From an uncultured Erysipelotrichaceae bacterium (GTDB lineage Bacteria > Bacillota_I > Bacilli_A > Erysipelotrichales > Erysipelotrichaceae), in the NCBI GenBank assembly GCA_944325255.1, contig CALUZH010000009.1, forward strand, positions 62,001 to 126,000: DNA of 64,000 bases, written 5' to 3'. The notes beneath the pieces were generated by a model, which did not search any database, was not told where the DNA came from, and saw only the letters and a program-made list of their open reading frames with translations. Positions 1 to 9,211 of this stretch are shown in pieces; position 1 is the stretch's first letter; the number at the start of each line of letters is the position of its first letter. A program made the translations under genes and the position numbers.

Positions 1-377
1 ATAATCGCTCTTTGAATCGGTGCCCCGCCCCGATATGATGGCAAAAGTGAGGCATGAGTATTGATGCACGAAAAACGCGGATAATTCAATAAGGCCGAAG
101 GAATAATCTGTCCATAGGCACAGGTGATAATAAGATCGGGTTCATATTTTAAAACATCCGCATATTCCTTACGGATATGCAGGGGTTGTAAAAGCGCTAA
201 ATGATGTTTTAAAGCTACTTCCTTAACCGGAGAAGGCGTTAAAACATGCTTCCGGCCGACCGGCGCATCAGCCTGAGTTACCACGGCAACAATATTGTAA
301 CCTGCATTAAGCAAACCTTCCAAAACATGAGCGGCAAAAGCCGGTGTTCCCATAAATACAATTCTTTCGTTATTCAT
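1..377 (-). CDS. fmt: Methionyl-tRNA formyltransferase, N-terminal part (runs off the window)
   Basis: Transfers a formyl group from 10-formyl-tetrahydrofolate to Met-tRNA(fMet) for translation initiation. I translated this by hand from the reverse strand. It starts MNNERIVFMGTPAFA (the MGTPxFA Rossmann start of the family), continues with VTQADAPVGRK, TPSPVKEVALK and CAYGQIIP, and has INTHASLLPSYRGGAPIQ near the window edge. The Asn and His of INTH are the expected folate-site and catalytic residues; the third catalytic Asp lies off the window. About 125 of roughly 310 residues are present. The start codon at 375-377 has no Shine-Dalgarno and lies directly below a -10 box, so the mRNA looks leaderless. 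The gene diverges from rpsT. Confidence 0.93.
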   Translation of the reverse strand, partial: MNNERIVFMGTPAFAAHVLEGLLNAGYNIVAVVTQADAPVGRKHVLTPSPVKEVALKHHLALLQPLHIRKEYADVLKYEPDLIITCAYGQIIPSALLNYPRFSCINTHASLLPSYRGGAPIQRAI

Positions 378-384
378 GTTAAAT

Positions 385-393
385 ATTATACCA
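385..393 (-). promoter_or_regulatory. Extended -10 promoter of fmt (leaderless)
   Basis: On the minus strand this reads TGG TATAAT, an extended -10. The predicted +1 is about 378, one base before the fmt ATG. There is no convincing -35 hexamer and no ribosome binding site. Confidence 0.6.
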
Positions 394-414
394 TTACAAG
401 AGCCGCATATGTTA

Positions 415-443
415 TTGATTTTTAATATGGGGTTTGCTATAAT
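415..443 (+). promoter_or_regulatory. Sigma-A promoter of rpsT
   Basis: TTGATT (415-420), a 17-bp spacer and TATAAT (438-443) preceded by TGC. It gives a leader of about 18 nt carrying AAAGGAGG (456-463) ahead of the rpsT start. Confidence 0.75.
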
Positions 444-467
444 TTGATAGCAATTAAAGGAGGAAGT

Positions 468-728
468 ATGGCAAATATCAAATCGCAGAAGAAAAGAGCT
501 CTTACCAATGTAAAGAAAAATCTACAAAATACTTCGGAAAAGAGCCGCTTGAAAACTTCAATCAAGAGTGTTTTAAAAGCTGTTGAAGAAAAGAATAAAG
601 ATGAAGCCGTCAAAGCTTTAAACGAATGCAGTTCCCTTCTTGATAAGGCTGCAACCAAGCACTTGAAGCACAACAATTATGCTTCTCGTCAAAAAGCCCG
701 TTTAGCTAAATTGGTTAACTCTTTATAA
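468..728 (+). CDS. rpsT: 30S ribosomal protein S20
   Basis: Small-subunit protein bound to 16S rRNA. The 86-residue product starts MANIKSQKKRALTNVKK, typical of S20, and is Lys-rich and Ala-rich throughout. I chose the ATG at 468 rather than an in-frame upstream codon at 444 because AAAGGAGG lies 4 bases before it and because S20 proteins begin at MANIKS. It is transcribed alone: its own promoter lies upstream and a terminator directly downstream. It faces away from fmt and converges with trmK. Confidence 0.97.
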   Translation: MANIKSQKKRALTNVKKNLQNTSEKSRLKTSIKSVLKAVEEKNKDEAVKALNECSSLLDKAATKHLKHNNYASRQKARLAKLVNSL

Positions 729-734
729 TAATAT

Positions 735-757
735 AGCCGCTTAATAAGCGGCTTTTA
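735..757 (+). terminator. Terminator of rpsT, overlapping the trmK 3' end
   Basis: A near-perfect palindrome AGCCGCTTA-A-TAAGCGGCT (735-753) followed by TTTT on the plus strand. It includes the trmK stop codon. The plus-strand U-tract is the better one, so it mainly ends rpsT transcription but could work in both directions. Confidence 0.75.
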
Positions 758-1391
758 TTATGCCTTCAATCTCTGCAATTTTAACAGCGATATCGACATC
801 ATGATTTTGCAAATAGATATTTTTTAATGCTGTTAATTGATATTGTAAATAATCAATAAAGACAGGATCTCGACGTTTTAAAAGTAAGGGTCCGTACTTT
901 AATTCCAATCTTGTATATTCTCTATCGCTCATTAAGGGACTAAAAGCGATAATTTCATAATAAAAATTATCTTTGACAACCCTTTCATCGGTAATTGTAT
1001 AATGTTTAAAAGCTAAATATTCCCGTAATTTGTCGGCATTGCGGTTGACTTGTACGACAATCTGCTTAAGTTTAGAAAGCTCGCCGGCTTCAAGAATATC
1101 TTTAACCGTATAAAAGCCCATGCCGGCAATAACTACAACCGTCACATCGTCGCTCATCTTGCTTAAGCCGTCACTCAATACCGGTATAACCCGACCCTTT
1201 AAATGATAATTGTCAATATTGTTTAAGGCTTGTTTAAGGGGGCCTTGGCGTTTATCACCGGCATAGGCCTTAGGACTAATACCGTTCAATACCAAAAAAC
1301 AAGGCAGTAACGCATGATCACTGCCGCAATCAAATACTACCTCATTTTTCATTATCATTTCACTAATCGCTTTTAATCTTTTTGACAACAT
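741..1391 (-). CDS. trmK: tRNA (adenine(22)-N(1))-methyltransferase TrmK
   Basis: Uses S-adenosylmethionine to methylate A22 in the D-loop of tRNA. The 216-residue protein begins MLSKRLKAISEMI, has the SAM-binding motif VVFDCGSDHALLPCFLV (about residues 17-33) and a second core motif VTVVVIAGMGFYT (about 103-115), both characteristic of the TrmK family. The ATG follows the rpoD stop codon with no gap, so it is the last gene of the glyQS-dnaG-rpoD-trmK block. The same adjacency of sigma factor and trmK is common in Firmicutes. I see no separate promoter. Confidence 0.92.
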   Translation of the reverse strand: MLSKRLKAISEMIMKNEVVFDCGSDHALLPCFLVLNGISPKAYAGDKRQGPLKQALNNIDNYHLKGRVIPVLSDGLSKMSDDVTVVVIAGMGFYTVKDILEAGELSKLKQIVVQVNRNADKLREYLAFKHYTITDERVVKDNFYYEIIAFSPLMSDREYTRLELKYGPLLLKRRDPVFIDYLQYQLTALKNIYLQNHDVDIAVKIAEIEGIIKAAY

Positions 1392-2618
1392 CTAATGTTT
1401 ATCATCCAAAAATTCTTTAAGTCGTTTACACTTAGTCGGATTCTTTAGCTTCCGTAAAGCCTTGGCTTCAATCTGTCTGATTCTTTCCCGGGTGACATCA
1501 AATTCCCTGCCAACCTCTTCCAAGGTCCGGGTCCGGCCATCTTCCAAACCGAAGCGCAAACGCAAGACCTTCTCTTCTCTTTCGGTCAGGGTCTTAAGAA
1601 CCAAGTCAATTTCATCTTTCAATAATTGATTGTTGGCATATTGATCAGGTGATAAAGCATCCTTGTCTTCGATAAAATCGCCAAGGTGCGAATCATCTTC
1701 TTCACCAATCGGGGTTTCCAAAGATACCGGATCAAGAGCGATTCTTTGAATGTCCCGAACTTTATCTTCACTTAAATTACCCATCCTGTCGGCAATTTCC
1801 TTAGCTGTTGGATCTCTTCCCAGTTCTTGGACCAATTGTCTTTGGACTCTGGTCATCTTGTTGATGGTTTCCACCATATGCACCGGAATACGGATAGTTC
1901 GAGCCTGGTCGGCAATGGCCCGTGTAATAGCTTGACGAATCCACCAAGTAGCATAAGTAGAAAATTTAAAACCCTTGCGGTAATCAAATTTTTCGACTGC
2001 CTTGATAAGACCCATATTTCCTTCTTGGATTAAATCCAAAAACAACATGCCTCGACCGGTATACTTCTTAGCAATTGAAACAACCAAACGTAAGTTGGCT
2101 GAAATCAAAATCTTTTTGGCTTCCTGGTCGCCGCTTTCCACCCGCTTGGCAATTTCAATCTCATCTTCCGGATTCAATAATTCAACTCGACCGATTTCTT
2201 TTAAGTACATCTTGACCGGATCATTTATCTTGGAGCTGCTGTAAACTTGCATATTTTCGACATTATAGTCGGAAGCATCGTCACTGAAATCACTTTCGGC
2301 ACTGTCTTCATCAATGATGCCGCTTTCGCCATCGATATTATCATTTTCATCAGTCAAAATATCTTTTTCATTCAGCCACTCAAAAAATTCTTCGGTATCA
2401 TCGTCGCTCACATCAAAATGGTCAAGGGCATCCATAATATCTTGCTGTTGCAGCTTGACATCATTTTTATGCAGACGCAAAACTTCTTCCTTAAGTTCTT
2501 CCAATGATTTGAGATCTTTAATTTTAATCGGGTTTTCTTCTTTTTTAGTATTGTCTTTTTTCCTGCGCTTATTTTGAGCGACTTCAGTGCTTTTTGTTCC
2601 CGCTGTTTTTTTTGCCAT
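1392..2618 (-). CDS. rpoD: RNA polymerase primary sigma factor SigA/RpoD
   Basis: Housekeeping sigma factor directing RNA polymerase to -35/-10 promoters. The 408 residues comprise a Lys-rich N-terminus, an acidic region 1.1-like stretch, region 1.2 ([16 protein letters not shown]), region 2 ([34 protein letters not shown]), region 3 and region 4 with the [22 protein letters not shown]. The region 2.4 and 4.2 residues look standard, matching the TATAAT and TTGACA boxes seen in the window. GGGAGG precedes the ATG. The gene begins inside the last 35 bases of dnaG, the classical macromolecular-synthesis arrangement. Confidence 0.97.
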   Translation of the reverse strand: MAKKTAGTKSTEVAQNKRRKKDNTKKEENPIKIKDLKSLEELKEEVLRLHKNDVKLQQQDIMDALDHFDVSDDDTEEFFEWLNEKDILTDENDNIDGESGIIDEDSAESDFSDDASDYNVENMQVYSSSKINDPVKMYLKEIGRVELLNPEDEIEIAKRVESGDQEAKKILISANLRLVVSIAKKYTGRGMLFLDLIQEGNMGLIKAVEKFDYRKGFKFSTYATWWIRQAITRAIADQARTIRIPVHMVETINKMTRVQRQLVQELGRDPTAKEIADRMGNLSEDKVRDIQRIALDPVSLETPIGEEDDSHLGDFIEDKDALSPDQYANNQLLKDEIDLVLKTLTEREEKVLRLRFGLEDGRTRTLEEVGREFDVTRERIRQIEAKALRKLKNPTKCKRLKEFLDDKH

Positions 2619-4341
2619 ACGTACCTCCCAGTTCCTTGGTAATTTGGGTATATTCCTTTAGATATTCTTGAGCCTTTTGCGGATCAACGGTCGCAATCTT
2701 GGTCATTTCCTGTCGAAGTTTTGCCAATTTACGCAATTGGATTTCTTGCTTAACCTTTAAAATTGCCCCTTTGAGAATATCTTCGGAATATTTTTTCGGT
2801 AATGATTCGATGGTTGCCAAATCCGTAATCAACTTGCGAATAGCCTCATTGTCCGTTTTGTCATAAATGCGATTAAAGTGACAATCACCATATTTACGGT
2901 ATTCTTCAATAATATAAACCGCCAATGTTTCGCTGTCGTCCGACAACATGCATCCCAAATCTTCTTGATAAATCTGAGCTGCCCGTTTGGAAATAGCCAT
3001 TTCGCAAAGGATGGTATATTCAGCCTTGGCCAAACCGTCCATCGAATACTCAGGTTCAAAAACCTTCTTTTCATTATACCATTTTTTTCTTTCTACAGTA
3101 GCTATCTTCTGTATTTTTGTTATATCAAATAAAGTTTTTTCAAAATTGATACGATCATATTCATCAGGAACTAAATCAATAAGTTCTCCGACTTTGATCG
3201 TCATCTCTTTACGATCGGAATAGTTATTAAGATTATAACGCTTGCGATAATAATTGATGGCATAGTCAATAAAATGGATTTCTTTGCCCAGCAAATCCCG
3301 CAAAGCCTTATCCTTATATTTATTGACAATTTCATCCGGATCAAGACCGGTTTGATTATCGATGACCATTACTTGCATATTAGCGGCATAAGCAGCTTTG
3401 CCAAGCTTTAAAATAGCATTTTGACCGGCATCATCACCGTCATAGGCCAAAACTAGTTTCGGTGATAATTTATGCAAGAGTTTTAATTGTTCATTACTGC
3501 AAGCTGTTCCTAAAGTAGCGACCGCATAATCGATACCGGAACGGGCAAAGGCAATAACGTCCATTACTCCCTCGCATACCACTACCCGGCCTGCCGATTT
3601 TATGGCTTCTTTAGCCTTGTCGGCATTATATAAGACATGACCCTTAGTATAAATTTTAGTTTCCGAAGAATTGATATACTTAGCCTGGCTTTGACCCATT
3701 GTCCGGGCAGAAAAGGCAATGCAATGGCCATATTCGTCATGGATCGGAAACATGATACGATCATAAAAAACATCCTGCATCCCATAATCGGTCATCCTGG
3801 CAAGATTGGTCGCAATCATCTCATCGTCACTGTAACCCTTATTTTTTAAATATTGATATAGGACATTTTCTTTGGGATTATAGCCGATGCCAAAGCGATC
3901 AATTATATCCTTATTCAAACCTCTACCCTCAAGATAGGCCAAAGCTTCCTTGCCTCCGAGCGTAAAAAGCAAGTAGTTGCAAAAAGTCTGAGCTTCCTTC
4001 ATCAGATTATAATAACGTTCATATTTGGATTTCGGTTTTTTGGCAGGAATATCCAATTTTAGAGGTTTGCCGATGATATCAGCTACCTCAACAACCGCCT
4101 CTTCAAATGAACAATGCTTATAATCCATGACAAAGCGAAAGACATTTCCGCCTTTGCCGCAAACGAAACATTTATATATTTGTTTTTCTTCCGATATGGA
4201 AAGCGAAGGATCATGGTCATCATGAAAAGGACAAAGGGCTGTATAACCTCTGCCTTTTTTTACCAAGGGGATATAGTGACCGATTATTTCACGAATATTG
4301 GCACTATCCCTGATCTCCTGAACAACATCATCGGGAATCAT
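2584..4341 (-). CDS. dnaG: DNA primase
   Basis: Synthesises RNA primers at the replication fork. The 585 residues show the CHC2 zinc finger at the N-terminus ([13 protein letters not shown] then [11 protein letters not shown], about residues 38-65), the catalytic core, and the TOPRIM acidic motifs [14 protein letters not shown] (about 254-267) and [12 protein letters not shown] (about 298-309). The C-terminal helicase-binding part is poorly conserved in sequence. The start codon overlaps the glyQS stop by one base (TAATG) and the 3' end overlaps rpoD by 35 bases, so translation is probably coupled. Confidence 0.97.
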   Translation of the reverse strand: MIPDDVVQEIRDSANIREIIGHYIPLVKKGRGYTALCPFHDDHDPSLSISEEKQIYKCFVCGKGGNVFRFVMDYKHCSFEEAVVEVADIIGKPLKLDIPAKKPKSKYERYYNLMKEAQTFCNYLLFTLGGKEALAYLEGRGLNKDIIDRFGIGYNPKENVLYQYLKNKGYSDDEMIATNLARMTDYGMQDVFYDRIMFPIHDEYGHCIAFSARTMGQSQAKYINSSETKIYTKGHVLYNADKAKEAIKSAGRVVVCEGVMDVIAFARSGIDYAVATLGTACSNEQLKLLHKLSPKLVLAYDGDDAGQNAILKLGKAAYAANMQVMVIDNQTGLDPDEIVNKYKDKALRDLLGKEIHFIDYAINYYRKRYNLNNYSDRKEMTIKVGELIDLVPDEYDRINFEKTLFDITKIQKIATVERKKWYNEKKVFEPEYSMDGLAKAEYTILCEMAISKRAAQIYQEDLGCMLSDDSETLAVYIIEEYRKYGDCHFNRIYDKTDNEAIRKLITDLATIESLPKKYSEDILKGAILKVKQEIQLRKLAKLRQEMTKIATVDPQKAQEYLKEYTQITKELGGTYGKKNSGNKKH

Positions 4342-5714
4342 TAAAATTCTAATCTCTTTTTCAAATAATCCTTAAGCTCGGCAATGGCAACCCGTTCCTG
4401 CTTCATGGAATCACGATGGCGAACGGTAACACAATTGTCTTCCAAAGATTCAAAATCATAAGTGATACAAAACGGTGTACCGATAGCATCATTTCGCCGA
4501 TAACGTTTGCCGACCGTTCCGGCCTCATCGAATTCACAATGGAAATCATTAATAAGATCTTCAAATAATGCCCTTGCCGGTTCGGATAACTTTTTAACTA
4601 ACGGACATACACAAGCCTTAACCGGGGCCAATGCCGGATGCAAGTGCATCACTATACGCTCTTCCCCATTGTCTAAGCTTTCTTTATCATATGCATCGCA
4701 CACTAACATCAAAAATAAGCGTTCAACACCGACACTCGGTTCAATACAATAAGGCACAAAAGTCTCACCGCTTGTCGGATCACGATATAAAAGTTTTTCC
4801 TTGGAATATTCCATATGCCGTTTAAGATCATAATCAGTGCGATCGGCAATGCCCCAGACTTCACCCCAGTCCGTAAACGGGAAGGCATATTCAATATCAC
4901 TGGTAGCCGTGGAATAAAATGACAATTCTTCTTTAGAATGCGGACGAATACGTAGATTCTCTTCTTTGACACCCATTCTTAAAATAAAACCGAAACATGT
5001 CGAAACCCAATATTGGTACCAGCTTAAATCTTCACCCGGACGGCAAAAGAATTCCAATTCCATCTGTTCAAATTCGCGAACCCGGAAAATAAAATTGCCC
5101 GGTGTAATTTCATTACGGAAGGATTTACCGATTTGGCCAATACCGAAAGGCAGTTTCTTGCGGGAAGTTCTTAAGACATTATTGAAATTGACAAAAATGC
5201 CTTGAGCTGTCTCCGGTCTTAAATAGACTACGGATTTGGCATCTTCCAAGGTACCGATATAGGTCTTAAACATTAGATTAAAAGGCCTGGCCGAAGTAAA
5301 ATTATGTTTACCGCACTTCGGGCAAACTATCTTATGTTCGGCAATCATCGCATCCATTTCTTCCGGGCTCTTGCCGTCGGCACTTAAACCGGTCGCTTCT
5401 TCTATCAATTGATCGGCACGGAAACGTGACTTGCATTCTTTACAGTCGACCATGGAATCACTGAAACCCTTTAAGTGGCCGGTAGCTTCCCAAGTTTTCG
5501 GATTCATCAAGATAGCCGAATCAATACCGACATTATAGGGAGAGCGTTCAATGAATTCCCGCCACCAAAGATCTTTAATATTTTTCTTTAAAAAGGATCC
5601 TAAGACCCCAAAGTCCCAGGAATTGGATAAACCGCCATATATTTCCGAACCCTGATAAACATATCCGGTATTGCGTAAGTGCGCAACAATTTCATCAAAA
5701 GAATACTTATTCAT
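4341..5714 (-). CDS. glyQS: Glycyl-tRNA synthetase, single-chain (alpha2) type
   Basis: Charges tRNA(Gly). The 457-residue class II enzyme begins MNKYSFDEIVAHLRNTGYV and has YQGSEIYGGLSNSWDFG, FNLMFKT, LRPETAQGIFVNF (motif 2 region), FRNEITPGNFIFRVREFEQME and the motif 3 stretch IEPSVGVERLFLML. Single-chain GlyRS is found in Mollicutes, some Firmicutes, Actinobacteria and eukaryotes, as opposed to the GlyQ/GlyS tetramer. I chose the ATG at 5714 because AAAGGAAAAGGAAAT precedes it; a TTG 10 codons upstream lies inside the yebC terminator. It heads the dnaG-rpoD-trmK block. Confidence 0.95.
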   Translation of the reverse strand: MNKYSFDEIVAHLRNTGYVYQGSEIYGGLSNSWDFGVLGSFLKKNIKDLWWREFIERSPYNVGIDSAILMNPKTWEATGHLKGFSDSMVDCKECKSRFRADQLIEEATGLSADGKSPEEMDAMIAEHKIVCPKCGKHNFTSARPFNLMFKTYIGTLEDAKSVVYLRPETAQGIFVNFNNVLRTSRKKLPFGIGQIGKSFRNEITPGNFIFRVREFEQMELEFFCRPGEDLSWYQYWVSTCFGFILRMGVKEENLRIRPHSKEELSFYSTATSDIEYAFPFTDWGEVWGIADRTDYDLKRHMEYSKEKLLYRDPTSGETFVPYCIEPSVGVERLFLMLVCDAYDKESLDNGEERIVMHLHPALAPVKACVCPLVKKLSEPARALFEDLINDFHCEFDEAGTVGKRYRRNDAIGTPFCITYDFESLEDNCVTVRHRDSMKQERVAIAELKDYLKKRLEF

Positions 5715-5740
5715 ATTATTTCCTTTTCCTTTATCATTTG

Positions 5741-5767
5741 CCAAAAAAAGACTAGTGAACTAGTCTT
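5741..5767 (-). terminator. Terminator of yebC
   Basis: On the minus strand AAGACTAGT/ACTAGTCTT (5748-5767) forms a 9-bp stem followed by a run of seven T. It includes the yebC stop codon and separates yebC from glyQS. Confidence 0.8.
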
Positions 5768-6479
5768 CTACATTGTGGAACACTTCTTGAACATCGTCAC
5801 AATCATCTAACAATGTCAAAAGGCGGTCCCAAAGTTCCCGGTCTTCGGGATTTTCAATCTTCACATATTCATGAGGCAGCATTTTGATGGCACAAACATC
5901 AAATTCAACATTTGGCAACATTTTTTCAATAGCCTCTTGAGCTTTATGTAAATCTGATGATGCGACATATACAACCATTTTTCCGTCTTCGACTTCAATA
6001 TCGTTGACATCGACATCTTCATTAATCAAATTTTCCAACATCGCTTCTTCATCATCATAATTAAAAGACAAAACCCCTAAATTATCATAATTAAAAGAAA
6101 CGCTGCCCTTAACTCCCAATTTGCAATGAGCCTTGTTGAAACAAGAATTCATGGCTGCTACGGTACGGTTGGAATTGTTGGTCAAACAATCAATGATAAT
6201 GGTTGCCTGTCCCGGACCAAAACCTTCATAACGCAAGGAATCATAATTTTCATTGCTGCCACCCTTAGCTTTTTCAATCGCTCTTTTAATGACATCAGCC
6301 GGCACCTGATTAGCTTTGGCTTCTTTGATTTTGCGTCGTAATTCAAGATTTGTATCAGGATCGGGAACCCCGCTTTTTGCAGCTATATAAAGTTCCTTTC
6401 CATAACGCGAATACAATTTTGATTTCATTGCTGCCGTCTTCGCCATGGAAGCGGCTCTTACCTCATGTGCTCTTCCCAT
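5760..6479 (-). CDS. YebC/PmpR/TACO1-family protein
   Basis: Members have been described as DNA-binding regulators and, more recently, as translation factors that relieve ribosome stalling on proline-rich sequences. The 239-residue product has the YebC core: AAMKSKLYSRYGKELYIAAK, a PDPDTNLELRRKIKEAKANQ stretch, VIKRAIEKAKGG and YEGFGPGQATIIIDCLTNN. The N-terminus MGRAHEVRAASMAKT differs from canonical MAGHSKWANIK and fits the second YebC subgroup common in Firmicutes. AAGAGGTGAA lies ahead of the ATG. It is transcribed alone between an extended -10 promoter and a terminator. Confidence 0.9.
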   Translation of the reverse strand: MGRAHEVRAASMAKTAAMKSKLYSRYGKELYIAAKSGVPDPDTNLELRRKIKEAKANQVPADVIKRAIEKAKGGSNENYDSLRYEGFGPGQATIIIDCLTNNSNRTVAAMNSCFNKAHCKLGVKGSVSFNYDNLGVLSFNYDDEEAMLENLINEDVDVNDIEVEDGKMVVYVASSDLHKAQEAIEKMLPNVEFDVCAIKMLPHEYVKIENPEDRELWDRLLTLLDDCDDVQEVFHNVED

Positions 6480-6507
6480 ATTCTAAATTCACCTCTTACA
6501 TTTGTTA

Positions 6508-6516
6508 ATTATAGCA
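6508..6516 (-). promoter_or_regulatory. Extended -10 promoter of yebC
   Basis: Reads TGC TATAAT on the minus strand. It gives a leader of about 20 nt with AAGAGGTGAA. The -35 region is weak. Confidence 0.5.
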
Positions 6517-6543
6517 TATCCAAGATTATTTTGGGAAAGCTCC

Positions 6544-7011
6544 TTATAATGATTCAATATACCGGGCAAAACGTTTTAAAAAATTATCCCGGTTCGATTC
6601 GATTTTTCGCGGTTTAAAATTCTCCGCCTTTTGCATAAGCATAGATATATCATCGCCATCATGCCAAGCCAATAAATAGGACTGACCGGCGAAGTTATCA
6701 ACAATCTGGACCTGGTGATCATTTTGATGTTCCCCATATTTAGCTAAACGCGGGCAGGCAATAACGACTTTGCCGGCATGCAAGGCCTTCATAATAGTAC
6801 CAACCCCACCATGACATATGACTATACGGGCATCATTTAAAGCCTTCGCAAAAGCTTCAGGTGTTAAATATTCATGAATTTCCATCCGTTTAGAAGCATA
6901 TTTGGTAAAACCGGCCTGGACAATGATTTTTTCATCGCCCGGCCACTTTTCAAGATTTTCTAAAATCCGGATAAAAGGCTTATCTTGGGTACCTAAACTT
7001 ACAAAAATCAT
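6544..7011 (-). CDS. Alg13/PssE-like glycosyltransferase subunit
   Basis: A 155-residue protein resembling the C-terminal (donor-binding) half of GT28/MurG-type enzymes, as in PssE, Cps14G or eukaryotic Alg13. It starts MIFVSLGTQDKPFIRILENL; the key block is VICHGGVGTIMKALHAGKVVIACPR (about 66-90), which matches the nucleotide-sugar site, followed by EHQNDHQVQIVDNF. The chosen ATG forms TGATG with the stop of the next gene upstream, which fits translational coupling. The partner at 7011-7481 supplies the N-terminal half. The acceptor is unknown; extracellular polysaccharide or glycolipid is a guess from the family. Confidence 0.85.
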   Translation of the reverse strand: MIFVSLGTQDKPFIRILENLEKWPGDEKIIVQAGFTKYASKRMEIHEYLTPEAFAKALNDARIVICHGGVGTIMKALHAGKVVIACPRLAKYGEHQNDHQVQIVDNFAGQSYLLAWHDGDDISMLMQKAENFKPRKIESNRDNFLKRFARYIESL

Positions 7012-7481
7012 CAGAAAATCCACCCCCAATATTGGGCCCGAGGATAAAATTTAAGCATTTCCTCCCATTGAACAATAAATAAATCTGCGATCTTATAAAC
7101 CATTTTACCGGCCTTGGTCGGGGTTTTGGCATTGGCAAAAGTCTCAATAAATATCACTTTCTTTTTAAAGAAGTGGGCGATATAACACATCGGTACGGCT
7201 GTGTGCGTACCGGTAGTTACGACAACATCGGGACGAAAAGCCAAAAAATAAAATAAAGAAATAAGAATATTCAAGGGAAAAATAATAAGATAGGGCAATA
7301 AATGGTCTTGTGTCCCATAAAGCAAATAACGGGTATGGGCATCTTCCTTTTTTAAAAAGGATGTAGTCGCCGTCTTTTCGGTTATGATTTGATAATCATA
7401 TTGCTTATAAACATCCTGCAATTGTAAAAGTTCGGTCAAATGGCCACCGCCACTGGATATCATCAATAATTTCTTTTTCAT
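7011..7481 (-). CDS. Alg14/PssD-like glycosyltransferase membrane subunit
   Basis: A 156-residue protein of the Alg14 family, which anchors and activates an Alg13-like catalytic subunit at the membrane. It opens with KKLLMISSGGGHLTELLQL (GGGHLTE is the family signature), has a hydrophobic segment around residues 60-85 (YLIIFPLNILISLFYFLAF), then PDVVVTTGTHTAVPMCYIAHF and FIETFANAKTPTKAGKMVY. It ends RAQYWGWIF. The start overlaps the ptsI stop by 4 bases (ATGA), and the stop touches the partner gene. The pair is translationally linked behind ptsI, an unusual location because no other polysaccharide genes are nearby. Confidence 0.85.
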   Translation of the reverse strand: MKKKLLMISSGGGHLTELLQLQDVYKQYDYQIITEKTATTSFLKKEDAHTRYLLYGTQDHLLPYLIIFPLNILISLFYFLAFRPDVVVTTGTHTAVPMCYIAHFFKKKVIFIETFANAKTPTKAGKMVYKIADLFIVQWEEMLKFYPRAQYWGWIF

Positions 7482-9211
7482 AAATGCCTATTTATTATAC
7501 CACTGTCAATATAGGATTTTAAAAGCTCCAAAACTTCTTTTTCATTTTGCATTCTCAAAGCCTTTAAAGCCAAGTCATGACAACTTTCATAATTTAAGGA
7601 ACAAAGGAGTCTTCTTAAAGGCAAAACAGCTTTAGGATTGACGGAAAATTCATCCAAGCCCAGTCCCAGAAGCAATATTGCCGCTTTTTCATCAGCTGCC
7701 ATCTCCCCGCAAATACCGACCCACTTGCCGGCTTTATGGGCGCCGTCGACCGTCATTTTGATAAGCCGAAGAATGGCCGGATTCAAGGGCTGATAAAGAT
7801 ATCCGACTTCATCTAAAGTACGATCGGCAGCCATCGTATATTGAATAAGATCATTGGTGCCAATGGAAAAGAAGTCACTGATTTGTGCTAGTTCTTCAGC
7901 CATTATTGCAGCCGAGGGAACTTCTATCATCATGCCGATTTCGATATCATCACTAACTGGAATTCCGGCTTTTAAAAGCTCACTTTTTTCATTTATGACT
8001 AAACTTTTAGCAGCCATGAATTCTTCTTGAGTGGCAATCATCGGAAACATAATGGCAAGTTTGCCATATATTGAAGCCTTAAGCAAGGCTCTTATTTGTA
8101 CTTTAAAAATGTCTTCATTGGCCAAACATAAACGTATGGCCCGATGACCTAGGAAAGGATTGTCTTCCGGAATCGTGGGCAAGTATTGAAGTTTTTTGTC
8201 GCCGCCGATATCAAGAGTTCTGACCACTACCCTTTTACCCTTCATTTGTTCAAGCGCTAAACGATAAGCCTTGAATTGCGCCTCTTCACTTGGCAAGGCA
8301 TCCCTATTTTCCAAAAATAAAAATTCCGTGCGATAAAGTCCCAAGGCTTCGGCATCATTTTCTTTAGCCAATAAAACATCCCCGGGACTGCCGACATTGC
8401 AAGCCAATTCCAAAACCCGGGAATCAAGGGTAAGCGTTTTTTGACCTTTGAATCTTTTAAGAGCTTCTTTTTCTTTATTACGGGATATTGATAAATGCTC
8501 ATACAAAAGTAATTCTTCTTTTTTAGGTCTAACTAAAATCTCTCCCTTATCGGCATTTAAAATAACCAGTTCATCATCAGATAAAGCTTTTAAAGCGCCG
8601 TTTACGGCCACCATGGCCGGGATACCCAAGGCCTTGGCCATAATGGCCACATGGGAAGTTCGACCCCCATGTTCGGTAATGATTCCTAAAATATGATGAT
8701 TCATCCGGGCTGTATCAGATGGTGTCAAGTTATCAGCCACCAATATAACATCATGATTAAGTTCTCCAAGATCATCGCCCTGGCCGCCCATCAAAGACTT
8801 TATAAGCAGGGATGATACATCCTTAATATCATCAATACGTTCAATAAGAAAAGGCTTTTTTGTGCTTGCAAAAAGGGAAATCCAGGCATCGGCTGTTTTT
8901 TTAACTGCCATTTCTGCGGCATGGCGTTTATCAATTTCCGCATTCATTTCTTTTAAAAACTCCGGGTCCTCCAGCATGGACAAATGAGCATCAAAAATCT
9001 TGAGTTCAGCTTCCGAAAGCCGGTCCTTATTGATATTTTGCAGATTATGCAGTTCTTTTTTGACATCTTCAAGACCCTTAAGAAGCCTTTCCCTTTCAAC
9101 AAAGGGCTCGCAATCGCGAGCCACAATGTGTAAACTTCCACCGCTGAATTTCTGGACCTTACCGACAGCTATACCATCACTGACGGCGATTCCTTTGAGC
9201 ATCATATCCAT
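7478..9211 (-). CDS. ptsI: PTS enzyme I (phosphoenolpyruvate-protein phosphotransferase)
   Basis: Takes phosphate from phosphoenolpyruvate and passes it to HPr for sugar uptake. The 577 residues contain the N-terminal HPr-binding domain, the swivelling domain with active-site histidine in GGRTSHVAIMAKALGIP (about residues 186-202), and the C-terminal PEP-binding barrel with FLFLENRDALP, GICGEMAADE and FFSIGTNDLIQYTMAADR. The start is at 9211 or a nearby ATG at 9205 or 9202; none has a strong ribosome binding site and the gene begins inside the last 35 bases of the upstream gene. No HPr gene is adjacent, unlike the usual ptsH-ptsI order. Confidence 0.95.
   Translation of the reverse strand: MDMMLKGIAVSDGIAVGKVQKFSGGSLHIVARDCEPFVERERLLKGLEDVKKELHNLQNINKDRLSEAELKIFDAHLSMLEDPEFLKEMNAEIDKRHAAEMAVKKTADAWISLFASTKKPFLIERIDDIKDVSSLLIKSLMGGQGDDLGELNHDVILVADNLTPSDTARMNHHILGIITEHGGRTSHVAIMAKALGIPAMVAVNGALKALSDDELVILNADKGEILVRPKKEELLLYEHLSISRNKEKEALKRFKGQKTLTLDSRVLELACNVGSPGDVLLAKENDAEALGLYRTEFLFLENRDALPSEEAQFKAYRLALEQMKGKRVVVRTLDIGGDKKLQYLPTIPEDNPFLGHRAIRLCLANEDIFKVQIRALLKASIYGKLAIMFPMIATQEEFMAAKSLVINEKSELLKAGIPVSDDIEIGMMIEVPSAAIMAEELAQISDFFSIGTNDLIQYTMAADRTLDEVGYLYQPLNPAILRLIKMTVDGAHKAGKWVGICGEMAADEKAAILLLGLGLDEFSVNPKAVLPLRRLLCSLNYESCHDLALKALRMQNEKEVLELLKSYIDSGIINRHL

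Noticed and set aside
444-467. Upstream start of rpsT (eight extra residues)
   Set aside because: The start at 468 has AAAGGAGG at proper distance and matches S20 proteins; the upstream codon lies in the promoter.
5715-5744. TTG start of GlyRS ten codons upstream
   Set aside because: It falls in the yebC terminator region with no ribosome binding site; the ATG at 5714 has a good one.
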